Positions 1 through 7,940 of a stretch of DNA of 15,451 nucleotides are shown here, in pieces. A model generated the notes under the pieces. The model did not search any database and was not told the origin of the DNA. It was given only the letters and a program-made list of their open reading frames with translations. The stretch comes from JBDTRY01 sp039931435. GTDB lineage: Bacteria; Acidobacteriota; Thermoanaerobaculia; Gp7-AA8. The position numbers and the translations under genes are program-made. The stretch covers positions 1-15,451 of the forward strand of contig JBDTRY010000072.1 of NCBI GenBank assembly GCA_039931435.1, written 5' to 3'. How positions within the stretch are numbered: the stretch's first letter is position 1; every line of letters begins with the position of its first letter.

Positions 1-1
1 C

Positions 2-2335
2 GCGCGGCATCTCATACTCGAGGCCTCGCAGCCACTGCGCGACGCCGACCGTGCCAGACTGGCCGCAAACGGCTTCCACATCGTCCAGGCGATCGGAGGA
101 AACCGGTTCGTGGTCCGCACGCCGAGTGGCACCCTCGTCGATCCGACGCTCTTCGAGCAGCTTCAGCTTTCAGCGGAGGAGCTCGCTCCGGAACGGAAGA
201 TCATGCCCAGCGCCATTCCCGAGATCGGGCGCAACCCTTCAGCACCGAAGCTCACGATCCTCTTCTACGACGACGTCGACTTTGTGCAGGCTCGTGCAGA
301 GCTCGAGCGAGCGGGCGGATACCTGTCCAATCCTCTACAGACCAGCTTCGGAGTACTCAGGACCATCGATGCCGTGATGCCATGGCAGGCCATCGACAAT
401 GCGCTCTCGTCCGATGCGGTTTTTCAGGTTCACGGGCCCCGTCCGCACATCATTCCGGACAACGCCCTCTCCGCCCAGCTCTCGGAAGTGACGCCTCTCT
501 ACTCAGCTCCCTACGGCCTCTCCGGCCAGGGAGTCACGGTTTCGGTATGGGATTGCGGCCGGGCTCAGGCCGACCACCCCGAATTTCAAGGCAGACTAAC
601 CACTCACAATCCCGGCGCGGCGATCCAGCTCCATCCCACACATGTCAGTGGAACGATCGGCGCAGCCGGCTTGACTCCCGCCGCCAAAGGGATGGCGCCG
701 GCGGTGAAAATCGAGCAGTTCGACCTCCCTTGTGGTTCGTCAACCGGGCAGAATTACCTCGACGCAAAGAGAGATAATTTTCCAGCGCTCTCGATCCGCG
801 CCGACAACAATTCGTGGGGCTACGAGCTGGGTTGGGGAAGGGACGAAAACAGCAAATGGGTCTGGCATGCCGGGTCGGAGCTCTTCGGCGGCTATGAACT
901 GGACAGCGCAGCATTCGACAAGCTGGCCCGGGAGAATCTGACGAACATCGTCTTCTCCGCAGGAAACGACGACACCGACACCGGCCCGGATCTGGCGCCA
1001 TTCGTTCACCTCCATGAGGATGACACCAAGAACTGGTGCTACTCGACCGATGGGAGCGGCAAGGATTGCCCGCTGACCACCTGCGACGCCACACGCTGTG
1101 AAATCGTGCGTCACCCGGCCGACGGACCGTTTCAGACTGTAGGACCGACCGGCGCCGCGAAGAACGTGATCGCCGTGGGGGCGGTAGGGGCCAATGGCAT
1201 CATCGCCAGCTTCAGCTCACGAGGTCCGGCGCAGGACGGCCGCATCAAGCCAGACCTTGTGGCCAAGGGACTACTGACGCTTTCGACGGGAACCGGTTCG
1301 GGATATTCGACGTTGAACGGAACTTCCATGGCGGCACCGGTGGTCACGGGCATCACCGCCCTTCTCGTCGAGCAGTGGCGAAAGACGTTTCCCGGTGCCA
1401 CGGATCCGAGGTCCGATGTCATGCGCGCGCTCCTGGTGAACGGCGCAAAAGATCTCGGCAATCCCGGCCCGGATTACACCTATGGCTACGGACTGGTCGA
1501 TGCCAAGAATTCGGCAGACACGATCATTGCCGACGGCGGAACGGGAGCGCGGATACGCACGTCCAGCCTCGCTCAGGGAGCGATGTTCGAGCTGCCGCTG
1601 ACCGTTCCATCCAGTGGTACAACCCGCGTTACTCTGGCCTGGAACGATCCCGAGGCGGTTCCTTTTCCGGAGTCTGCCGTGGTGAATGTGCTCAGCCTGA
1701 AAGTGATCGCTCCGTCGGGAGACGCAATCCTCCCGTGGGTGCTCAACCGGGATGAGCCGACGAAGAATGCCACGCGCGGAACGAACAACGTGGATGTCAT
1801 CAAACAGGTGGAACTGAGCTCGGTCCCGGCCGGAAACTACCGCGTGCAGGTCACGGCAACGGCGATCCGCTCCAATTCGCCCCAGAAGTTCGCCATCGTA
1901 ACTAACGGCGCATTCGGCGCTGAAGCTCCGCCATGCCTCGATTCGTACGAACCGAATGACTCGACGGAGGCTGCCTGGGGCGGGCTGATTCCTTCGACGC
2001 CGATCACGGGAAGAATCTGCAGCAGCGTCGACAGGGATTTCTACAGAATCCTGGTGAATCGCGGAGGGCCCGTTGCGGCCACCGTGACCGCTACCGGTAC
2101 ACCGGTGAGAGTGACCATCAGCGGGAACGGAGTGACAACGACGTCGACCGATGTGCAGATCGGCGCCACGGGAACTGTGCAGGTCAACCTCGGAGCAACC
2201 GGCAGCCCGATCAGCACGACCCCGCTCTTCGTGGAAGTTGAGCCCATCGGGGCCATCGGGTCGCCCGGCAGCTACGATCTGCAGGTCTCGTATTCGTTCG
2301 TGCCTTCCACCAGACGCCGGGGAGCCTCACAGTAG
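2..2335 (+). CDS. Secreted S8 (subtilisin/KP-43-like) serine peptidase with C-terminal PPC domain, 5'-truncated
   Basis: This is a partial gene: the frame is open from base 2, so the true start and any signal peptide lie before the window, and the in-frame GTG at 110 is probably internal. It encodes a subtilisin-fold endopeptidase, presumably exported. Counting from that GTG, the catalytic triad is Asp148 (VWDCG), His178 (HPTHVSG) and Ser406 (NGTSMAAP), with oxyanion-hole Asn286 (SAGND). About residues 500-600 form a beta-rich domain resembling the C-terminal jelly roll of KP-43 proteases (VTLAWND ... VNVLSLKVIAPSG ... GNYRVQVTATA). Residues from about 605 onward look like a bacterial pre-peptidase C-terminal (PPC) domain (SYEPNDS ... 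DRDFYRILV). Upstream of the catalytic core is a region of the kind used as a propeptide. A four-cysteine insert lies between Asn286 and Ser406. The family call is firm; the substrate is unknown. The next gene starts about 100 bp downstream and looks unrelated. Confidence 0.93.
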   Translation, partial: ARHLILEASQPLRDADRARLAANGFHIVQAIGGNRFVVRTPSGTLVDPTLFEQLQLSAEELAPERKIMPSAIPEIGRNPSAPKLTILFYDDVDFVQARAELERAGGYLSNPLQTSFGVLRTIDAVMPWQAIDNALSSDAVFQVHGPRPHIIPDNALSAQLSEVTPLYSAPYGLSGQGVTVSVWDCGRAQADHPEFQGRLTTHNPGAAIQLHPTHVSGTIGAAGLTPAAKGMAPAVKIEQFDLPCGSSTGQNYLDAKRDNFPALSIRADNNSWGYELGWGRDENSKWVWHAGSELFGGYELDSAAFDKLARENLTNIVFSAGNDDTDTGPDLAPFVHLHEDDTKNWCYSTDGSGKDCPLTTCDATRCEIVRHPADGPFQTVGPTGAAKNVIAVGAVGANGIIASFSSRGPAQDGRIKPDLVAKGLLTLSTGTGSGYSTLNGTSMAAPVVTGITALLVEQWRKTFPGATDPRSDVMRALLVNGAKDLGNPGPDYTYGYGLVDAKNSADTIIADGGTGARIRTSSLAQGAMFELPLTVPSSGTTRVTLAWNDPEAVPFPESAVVNVLSLKVIAPSGDAILPWVLNRDEPTKNATRGTNNVDVIKQVELSSVPAGNYRVQVTATAIRSNSPQKFAIVTNGAFGAEAPPCLDSYEPNDSTEAAWGGLIPSTPITGRICSSVDRDFYRILVNRGGPVAATVTATGTPVRVTISGNGVTTTSTDVQIGATGTVQVNLGATGSPISTTPLFVEVEPIGAIGSPGSYDLQVSYSFVPSTRRRGASQ

Positions 2336-2432
2336 GTCCGGCTCGCCGCGTTGTTGTGCTCCGGGTCTGATCGCTCATAGAATCGCTGGATAATTTCGTT
2401 CCGAAGTTTCTCTCACAAGACTGCTCAGGAGC

Positions 2433-3227
2433 ATGATGAACTACGCGCATCTTCTGCTCGAAGAACGGGGGCAGGATCTCTTCGTCTGGATGAACCGTCC
2501 GGACGTGCACAACGCCTTCAACGACGAGATGATCGCGGAGTTCGTCGATCTCTTTTCCTCGGCCAGCCGGCTGTCCCGGTATCGGGCGGTAGTTCTGGGA
2601 GGGAAAGGGAAAAACTTCTGTGCCGGAGCGGATCTGAACTGGATGTCGGCGATGGTCTCCTACACGAGAGCGGAGAACATTCGCGATTCCTCGCTGATGG
2701 CAAAAATGTTCGACCTTCTCGATTCCTGTCCGGTGCCGTTGATCGGCCGGGTGCAGGGAGCGGCGATCGGCGGCGGTGTCGGACTGGTCGCGGTCTGTGA
2801 CATTGCCATCGCACAGTCGTCCAGCCGCTTCGGACTGGCTGAAGTGAAGCTGGGCATTCTCCCGGCCGTAATCTCACCCTACGTAATCGCCAAGATCGGA
2901 GTGTCGGCCGCCAGGGCTCTGTTTCTGACAGGCGAGCGCTTCGACGCTGCGCGAGCGTTGCGGATCGGACTGGTGCACCGCCTTGTCGACGATGAGGCGG
3001 ACCTGGAGGCTGCGATCACAGAAACGCTGGCAGACGTCGCCACGTCCGGCCCGGAAGCCGTGCGCGCATGCAAGAAACTGATCGCCTTCGTCAGCACGAA
3101 CGAGGTCGGCGAAGCAATTCCCTACACGATCGAGGCCATCGCTGAACGGCGAATATCGGATGAAGGTCAGCAGGGGATGAAGGCCTTCCTCGGCAAGCAG
3201 TCCCCGCCATGGACGCCGGAACGATGA
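2433..3227 (+). CDS. Enoyl-CoA hydratase/isomerase family protein, methylglutaconyl-CoA hydratase (LiuC)-like
   Basis: A 264-residue crotonase-fold enzyme of normal family length, expected to hydrate an unsaturated acyl-CoA in the cytosol. The oxyanion-hole segments are NFCAGADLNWM (residues 61-71) and GAAIGGGVGL (109-118). The catalytic acid equivalent to Glu164 of rat crotonase is present as Glu137 (FGLAEVKLG), while the position of Glu144 is Gly (GGGVGL). The CAGADLNWM and GILPAVISPYV signatures are, from memory of the family, typical of LiuC/AtuE-type hydratases of leucine and isoprenoid catabolism, which suggests 3-methylglutaconyl-CoA as substrate; this is inference. AGGAG at 2427-2431 lies only 1 base from the first ATG, so the second ATG at 2436 is equally or more likely to be the start. 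The stop overlaps the biotin carboxylase start as ATGA, so the two are co-translated, which supports a shared acyl-CoA pathway. Confidence 0.88.
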   Translation: MMNYAHLLLEERGQDLFVWMNRPDVHNAFNDEMIAEFVDLFSSASRLSRYRAVVLGGKGKNFCAGADLNWMSAMVSYTRAENIRDSSLMAKMFDLLDSCPVPLIGRVQGAAIGGGVGLVAVCDIAIAQSSSRFGLAEVKLGILPAVISPYVIAKIGVSAARALFLTGERFDAARALRIGLVHRLVDDEADLEAAITETLADVATSGPEAVRACKKLIAFVSTNEVGEAIPYTIEAIAERRISDEGQQGMKAFLGKQSPPWTPER

Positions 3228-4705
3228 TCCGGCGCATTCTCGTGCCGAACCGCGGCGAGATCGCCGCGCGGATTGCCCGAACCTGCCGGACGATGGGGAT
3301 CGAGACGGTGCTGGCGCACGCCGAAGGCGACGTTTCCCCGCAGGCTCGGCGCCTCTTTGACGAACTGATTTCGCTGGGTTCCGCGGAGGCCGCTCAGTCC
3401 TATCTCAATGTTGGACAGATTATCGACGCCGCTCGAGAAAGAGGCGCCGACGCCATCCATCCCGGTTACGGGTTCCTGTCGGAGCGTGCGTCCCTGGCGC
3501 AGGCTTGTGCTGAGGCCGGACTTGTCTTCATCGGGCCCTCCGCCGATACGATCGAGAAGATGGGCTCGAAATCCGGATCGCGTCATCTGATGAAAACGCT
3601 CGGCGTTCCCGTGGTTCCCGGATACGACGGGGACGACCAGCAGGACTCCACGCTCGTCGCGGAAGCGGACCGGATCGGGTTCCCTCTTCTGGTGAAAGCG
3701 TCTGCGGGCGGCGGCGGAAAGGGAATGAAGATCGTTCGAAGCAGGGATGAGGTGGCCAACGCGCTGGCATCCGCCCGGCGTGAGGCGACGAAGGCTTTCG
3801 GTGACAGGACCCTCCTCCTCGAGCGATACATCGAACATCCCCGCCACGTTGAAATTCAGATCCTTGGCGATTCCCATGGGACGGTCCTTCACCTGTTCGA
3901 GCGCGACTGCTCGATTCAACGGCGGCATCAGAAGATCGTGGAAGAGAGTCCGGCCCCGCTCTACGGCGACGACCTGCGTCAGCAGATGACGAAGGCGGCA
4001 CTGGCGGCGGCTGATGGGGTCGGCTATCAGAACGCCGGAACCGTGGAGTTCATCGTGGCGCCCGATGGGGCGTTCTATTTCCTGGAGATGAATACCCGGC
4101 TGCAGGTAGAGCACCCCGTTACTGAAGAGGTCCTTGGGTTGGACCTGGTTCGGGCGCAGATCGAAGTGGCGGACGGGAAGCCTGTGCCGTGGGGACAGGA
4201 CTCCCTCATCCAGCGCGGCCACGCCATCGAGTGCCGGATTTACGCCGAGGATCCGGATGAGGGATTTCTGCCGCAAACCGGAAGGATTGAATATTACCGG
4301 GAGCCGGCAGGTCCGGGAGTCCGGGTGGATTCCGGAGTTGGACAGGGCACAGGAATCTCGGTTCACTTCGACCCGTTGCTTGCCAAGCTGATCGCAATCG
4401 GAAGGGACCGGGATGAGGCCATCGCCCGATTACGCGGAGCCATGGAGGATTTCGCCATCCTCGGCACGCGGACGAACCTATCTTATCTGCGGCGGATCAT
4501 TACGCATACAGAGTTTGCCGCGGGACGCGTGAGCACGGCCTTCGTGGTCGACCATGAAGAGGACCTGCGGGCGGTGCCTGCACCCGAGGCTGCATCGGTG
4601 GCAGCAGTCCTGGCGAGTGAAGGCCTGGGGCCAGGGTCGCCTGCAAAATCCGCCGGGACAGTACGGAGTTCGGTATGGGAGATGCTTGGTGATTGGGGTC
4701 GCTGA
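3224..4705 (+). CDS. accC: Biotin carboxylase subunit of an acyl-CoA carboxylase, no biotinyl domain
   Basis: A 493-residue biotin carboxylase, which uses ATP and bicarbonate to carboxylate the biotin of a carrier protein. The N-terminal domain opens with ILVPNRGEIAARI. The ATP-grasp glycine loop is KASAGGGGKGM (residues 158-168), followed by RRHQKIVEES. The active-site strand is EMNTRLQVEHPVTE, with Glu288, Arg292, Gln294, Val295 and Glu296 at the same numbers as in E. coli AccC. That agreement, and the 4-bp ATGA overlap with the upstream hydratase, favour the start at 3224 over the in-frame ATG at 3209. The C-terminal domain has GHAIECRIYAEDP. A tail of about 45 residues follows the core but holds no MKM-type biotinylation motif, so the carrier must be a separate protein not encoded here. 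The LiuC-like neighbour points to a methylcrotonyl- or propionyl-CoA carboxylase rather than housekeeping acetyl-CoA carboxylase; this is inference. Confidence 0.94.
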   Translation: MIRRILVPNRGEIAARIARTCRTMGIETVLAHAEGDVSPQARRLFDELISLGSAEAAQSYLNVGQIIDAARERGADAIHPGYGFLSERASLAQACAEAGLVFIGPSADTIEKMGSKSGSRHLMKTLGVPVVPGYDGDDQQDSTLVAEADRIGFPLLVKASAGGGGKGMKIVRSRDEVANALASARREATKAFGDRTLLLERYIEHPRHVEIQILGDSHGTVLHLFERDCSIQRRHQKIVEESPAPLYGDDLRQQMTKAALAAADGVGYQNAGTVEFIVAPDGAFYFLEMNTRLQVEHPVTEEVLGLDLVRAQIEVADGKPVPWGQDSLIQRGHAIECRIYAEDPDEGFLPQTGRIEYYREPAGPGVRVDSGVGQGTGISVHFDPLLAKLIAIGRDRDEAIARLRGAMEDFAILGTRTNLSYLRRIITHTEFAAGRVSTAFVVDHEEDLRAVPAPEAASVAAVLASEGLGPGSPAKSAGTVRSSVWEMLGDWGR

Positions 4706-4740
4706 CGGATGCCAGCGCTCGAGGGGAAAAGGAGAACGAG

Positions 4741-4953
4741 ATGAGTGAACGCGATGACATGGACGATGTTGATGACGCGCAGGATGAGAGTGATGAACAG
4801 ATCGAACAGATGATCGTGGAGAACGGGATGCTCGTTCACACGCTGGCGAACCTGCTGGTGCAGAAGGGCGTCCTCAAACAGGAGGAGATCGAGGCGGAGA
4901 TGGACCGTCTCTACGATGCCATGGAATCGTTCGAGGATGCGGACGAGGAGTGA
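4741..4953 (+). CDS. Small acidic hypothetical protein, SHOCT-like helical segment
   Basis: A 70-residue protein that I do not recognise. The first 20 residues are dominated by Asp/Glu (MSERDDMDDVDD...). The rest is predicted helical, with the pattern LANLLVQKGVLKQEEIEAEM (about residues 35-54) resembling the 'L..L..kG.lt.eEf......L' pattern of SHOCT-type short oligomerisation helices. This is resemblance only. The start at 4741 is chosen because AAAAGGAG (about 4727-4734) sits 6-7 bases upstream; an in-frame ATG at 4693 would overlap the carboxylase gene and lacks such a site. It lies 35 bp after the biotin carboxylase gene on the same strand and is probably co-transcribed. It is not a biotin carrier: it has no MKM motif and is too short. 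A regulator or assembly partner of the carboxylase is possible but unsupported. Confidence 0.7.
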   Translation: MSERDDMDDVDDAQDESDEQIEQMIVENGMLVHTLANLLVQKGVLKQEEIEAEMDRLYDAMESFEDADEE

Positions 4954-5017
4954 GGGGAATAGCTCCGGAAAAATGCGGCTTACATTCGGCGAATACGTCG
5001 AAGGGAGAACCATTTAC

Positions 5018-6589
5018 ATGAAGATTCGCAATTCGATGCTGGCGGTGGTCTGCGCGCTGTTGATTTCCGGAATTGCCGCTGCCGCAAGCATTACGCCCGA
5101 GCAGGCGGCGTGGGCGAAGGGCCCGGCCCAGTACCTGATGACAAAGCACGAAATGGATCAGTGGAAGTCGATCAAAAGCGAGGAAGAGGCGAATAGATTC
5201 ATCGACCTTTTCTGGGCGAAGAGGAACCCCGATCCGACGAAACCGGGAAACGCCTTCCGGGATCGATTCGAAGCTCTGGTGAAGTACGCCGACGAGCACT
5301 TCGGACATCAGAAGTTACCGGGTTCCATGACGGAGCGGGGTAAGGTATTCATCCTCATCGGACCTCCTTCCAGGGTGGCGAAAACCAACACGGAAACGAT
5401 CAGCACCGTTCAGTCCGGCTCACTGAAGGATGTGGAAGGAAACCTGAACGAGGACAATCCACCTGCTGAGACCTGGATCTACGAAACCGACCACATCCCG
5501 GCGTATGCAGGGAATCAGGAGTTGCGAATCAACTTCGTCGATCAGTTTGCGAATGGAGATTTCAAACTCACCAATTCGCGAACGAACTTCACCGACCTGT
5601 TCAAGAAGTCGGCCTCCGCGGCCATCCTCCATCCCGAGCTGACCGCAGTGCCGCAGGTTGCCATGGCGCCAGCGGCGCCCACCATGCAGGCGCCATCGCA
5701 GGCCGCTCCTGCAGTGACGGTCGCTCCTCCGCCGGCTGCGCCCGCGCTTTCTACGCAATTCAAGACGGAGTCGCTGAAGACTGCGGTCTCGGAATTCAAT
5801 GCGGCGAAGACGAGCCCGTACAAGCCGAGCTATGTCACGTACGGCGAGTTCATCACTTCCAGCGGAGAGTACTTCGTTCCCGTGGAGCTCTATGTACCCG
5901 CTTCGGCAGCGCTGCCATCAGAGAACCTCACCTTTTTTGGGCAGATTCAGGACAAAGATGGCAATCCGGTCGCTGTCTTCGAGGAGCCGGCGACGCTCCA
6001 GCAATCCAAGTACGACTGGTATTACGACAAGTCCCTGCCCCTCCAGCCGGGCAAGTATGTCGGCGTTTTCGGACTGGCATCCGACGGCAAGCCGCTGACG
6101 ATGTCCCGGGCGGAATTGAATCTGGATCCTCTGACTGGCACCGACCCGTCGATGTCGCGGTTGATTCTGTCGAACAACCTTTTTGCCCTCGCTGAGGCTC
6201 AGAAGCCGGACGACCCCTACGCTTTTGGCGGGATCAAGGTAGTGCCCAAGGGCGATCTGACATTCCATAGTTCCGACGAGCTCTGGTACTTTTTCGAGCT
6301 TCGAAACCCGGGCGTGGACGAGAGCGGTAATCCGAAGGTGCAGGTAAAGGTTGACGTGCAGGGCACGACGGCGAAGGGCAAGAAGGTCAAGATGAGCGCG
6401 CCGATGTCGCCTGCCAATGCCGAGCTGCTCAAAGGCGTTCCCGGACACTATGCCGTGGGGAGCTCCATTCCTCTCGGCGGCTTCGAGCCGGGAGACTACT
6501 CGATGAAGCTCACAGTGAAGGATTCGCTCAAGAGTCAGACCTACACGCGGGAACAGGCGTTCAAAATTACCGCAGAGGCAGGAAAGTAG
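5018..6589 (+). CDS. GWxTD domain-containing secreted protein
   Basis: A 523-residue exported protein. The start at 5018 is preceded by AAGGGAG (5001-5007) and gives a clean signal peptide: MKIR, a hydrophobic core, then AAA|S with cleavage near residue 23. Residues 31-115 match the GWxTD domain found widely in Acidobacteriota and Bacteroidota: an imperfect GPAQYLMTKHEMDQWK segment, then FIDLFWAKRNPDP (61-73), FRDRFEALVKYADEHFG, and ERGKVFILIGPP. The eponymous motif itself is degenerate here (Gly-Ser-Met-Thr-Glu, 102-106). A Pro/Ala-rich linker follows (about residues 210-245), then a long C-terminal half that looks beta-rich and may hold immunoglobulin-like folds. The function of the family is not established; a periplasmic or surface role is inferred from the signal peptide. 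Only 4 bases separate its stop from the ribBA start, so the two share a transcript. Confidence 0.85.
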   Translation: MKIRNSMLAVVCALLISGIAAAASITPEQAAWAKGPAQYLMTKHEMDQWKSIKSEEEANRFIDLFWAKRNPDPTKPGNAFRDRFEALVKYADEHFGHQKLPGSMTERGKVFILIGPPSRVAKTNTETISTVQSGSLKDVEGNLNEDNPPAETWIYETDHIPAYAGNQELRINFVDQFANGDFKLTNSRTNFTDLFKKSASAAILHPELTAVPQVAMAPAAPTMQAPSQAAPAVTVAPPPAAPALSTQFKTESLKTAVSEFNAAKTSPYKPSYVTYGEFITSSGEYFVPVELYVPASAALPSENLTFFGQIQDKDGNPVAVFEEPATLQQSKYDWYYDKSLPLQPGKYVGVFGLASDGKPLTMSRAELNLDPLTGTDPSMSRLILSNNLFALAEAQKPDDPYAFGGIKVVPKGDLTFHSSDELWYFFELRNPGVDESGNPKVQVKVDVQGTTAKGKKVKMSAPMSPANAELLKGVPGHYAVGSSIPLGGFEPGDYSMKLTVKDSLKSQTYTREQAFKITAEAGK

Positions 6590-6593
6590 ACTG

Positions 6594-7796
6594 ATGCCAT
6601 TTGCCACCGTGGAAGAAGCGGCCGAACTCTATCGCCGCGGCCAGTTCGTGATCATCGTCGATGACGAGGACCGCGAAAACGAAGGGGATCTGTGCATCGC
6701 CGCCGAGAAGATCTCACCCGAAGCGGTGAACTTCATGGCCACCCACGGCCGTGGTCTGATCTGTCTGGCGCTCACCGAGGAACGATGCGCCGATCTGCAG
6801 CTTCCGCTGATGGTCGAGCACAACACCTCGAACTACGGGACGGCGTTCACCGTGTCCATCGAAGCGCGGGGACGGGTCACCACGGGAATCTCGGCGCGCG
6901 ATCGCTCCGAGACTGTGCGCGTGGCCATCGATCCGAACACTCGCCCGGCCGACCTTCTTCGGCCGGGGCACATCTTTCCTCTTCGGGCTCGCAAGGGCGG
7001 TGTGCTTAAGCGCGCCGGCCAGACAGAAGGTTCGGTCGACCTGGCCGCCATCGCCAATATGACGCCGGCGGCGGTGATCTGCGAAATCATGAACGCCGAT
7101 GGCACGATGGCCCGGCTCCCGGACCTTCGGAAATTTGCTGTCGAGCATGGGCTGAAAATCATCTCCGTTGCGGACATCATCCGATACCGCATGCAGCACG
7201 AACGCCTGGTACACCGCGTGGCCTCACCTCGGCTTCCGACACCGTACGGGGAGTTCAAGGTGTACGCCTACAAGAGTGACGTCACCGGCGAGGAACATGT
7301 AGCACTGGTCATGGGGGAGGTCGACGAGGAGAAGCCCATCCTCGTGCGCGTGCACTCGTCCTGCCTCACTGGCGATGTCTTTCAGTCCGACCGCTGCGAC
7401 TGCGGCGATCAGCTTCACCGGGCCTTCGAGTTGATTGCAGAAGAGAAGTCCGGCGTGGTTCTCTACCTTCTCCAGGAAGGACGAGGAATCGGTCTGCTGA
7501 ACAAACTGAAAGCCTACGAGTTGCAGGATGCCGGAGCGGACACCATCGAGGCCAACGCCTCGCTGGGCTTTGCCGCCGACATCCGCGAATACGGAACCGG
7601 GTCGCAGATTCTCCGCGATCTGGGGGTGCGCAAGATGCGACTCATGACCAACAATCCGGCCAAGTACGTGGCCATCGAAGGATTCGGGCTGGAAATCGTG
7701 GAGCGCGTCCCTCTGGAGATCGCTCCTTCGTCGGATACTCGAAAATACCTCGAAGCAAAAAAGAAAAAACTGGGACATATTCTCGAGCTGGTCTGA
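6594..7796 (+). CDS. ribBA: Bifunctional 3,4-dihydroxy-2-butanone-4-phosphate synthase / GTP cyclohydrolase II
   Basis: A 400-residue cytosolic enzyme providing both precursors of riboflavin: DHBP from ribulose 5-phosphate and the pyrimidine from GTP. The N-terminal RibB domain (about 1-205) shows the acidic active-site loop DEDRENEGD (24-32), HGRGLICLAL, TTGISARDRSETVR and GHIFPLRARKGGVLKR. The C-terminal RibA domain (about 207-400) has the zinc ligands Cys257, Cys268 and Cys270 (SSCLTGD ... RCDCG), EGRGIGLLNK, IEANASLGFAADIREY and LMTNNPAKYVAIEG. Both halves look intact and the length is normal. A Shine-Dalgarno-like AGGAAAG lies inside the end of the upstream GWxTD gene, 7 bases before the ATG. 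The 4-base gap leaves no room for a dedicated FMN riboswitch, so expression is tied to the upstream gene unless an internal promoter exists. Confidence 0.97.
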   Translation: MPFATVEEAAELYRRGQFVIIVDDEDRENEGDLCIAAEKISPEAVNFMATHGRGLICLALTEERCADLQLPLMVEHNTSNYGTAFTVSIEARGRVTTGISARDRSETVRVAIDPNTRPADLLRPGHIFPLRARKGGVLKRAGQTEGSVDLAAIANMTPAAVICEIMNADGTMARLPDLRKFAVEHGLKIISVADIIRYRMQHERLVHRVASPRLPTPYGEFKVYAYKSDVTGEEHVALVMGEVDEEKPILVRVHSSCLTGDVFQSDRCDCGDQLHRAFELIAEEKSGVVLYLLQEGRGIGLLNKLKAYELQDAGADTIEANASLGFAADIREYGTGSQILRDLGVRKMRLMTNNPAKYVAIEGFGLEIVERVPLEIAPSSDTRKYLEAKKKKLGHILELV

Positions 7797-7799
7797 TCC

Positions 7800-7814
7800 A
7801 GCCTCGGAGGCTTT
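7800..7814 (+). terminator. Candidate weak terminator after ribBA
   Basis: A short hairpin, AGCCT-CGG-AGGCT, starts 4 bases after the ribBA stop codon and is followed by TT only. The 5-bp stem and missing T-tract make it weak; the main support is its position. Confidence 0.25.
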
Positions 7815-7881
7815 GCGACGCGGCGATTCCTGACCCGTTGCGCCACGGTATAGACGTCCGAAGGGATTCGCTGATAGTGTC

Positions 7882-7898
7882 CGCGGAATACTTCCGCG
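7882..7898. promoter_or_regulatory. Perfect inverted repeat upstream of the dioxygenase gene
   Basis: CGCGGAA-TAC-TTCCGCG is a perfect 7-bp inverted repeat with a 3-base spacer, ending 42 bp before the dioxygenase ATG. It could be an operator for a dimeric regulator or an RNA hairpin in the leader. It is followed by mixed sequence without a T-run, so it is not an obvious terminator. A poor -35/-10 candidate (TTCCTG 7827-7832, TATAGA 7849-7854, 16-base spacer) lies just upstream, which would place the repeat in the early transcribed leader. Confidence 0.35.
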
Positions 7899-7940
7899 CT
7901 GCCCGACCGCCACGATTCGATTGCTCTACTGAGGGGTTTC

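Noticed and set aside
51..377. 108-residue + strand open frame at the left edge
   Set aside because: Ser/Arg-rich shadow in another frame of the subtilase gene, whose frame is open from base 2.
2336..2432. Possible promoter between the subtilase and hydratase genes (TTGTTG 2351-2356, TAGAAT 2378-2383)
   Set aside because: The 21-base spacer is too long; the other -10-like string (GATAAT at 2389) has no -35 partner at the right distance.
3167..4366. 399-residue open frame on the - strand opposite the biotin carboxylase
   Set aside because: It is the mirror of a GC-rich coding frame: no recognisable domain, Arg/Gly/His-rich composition, and fully covered by a gene with intact catalytic motifs.
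6560..6593. FMN riboswitch upstream of ribBA
   Set aside because: There are only 4 bases between the upstream stop and the ribBA start, and no RFN-type sequence is visible before it.
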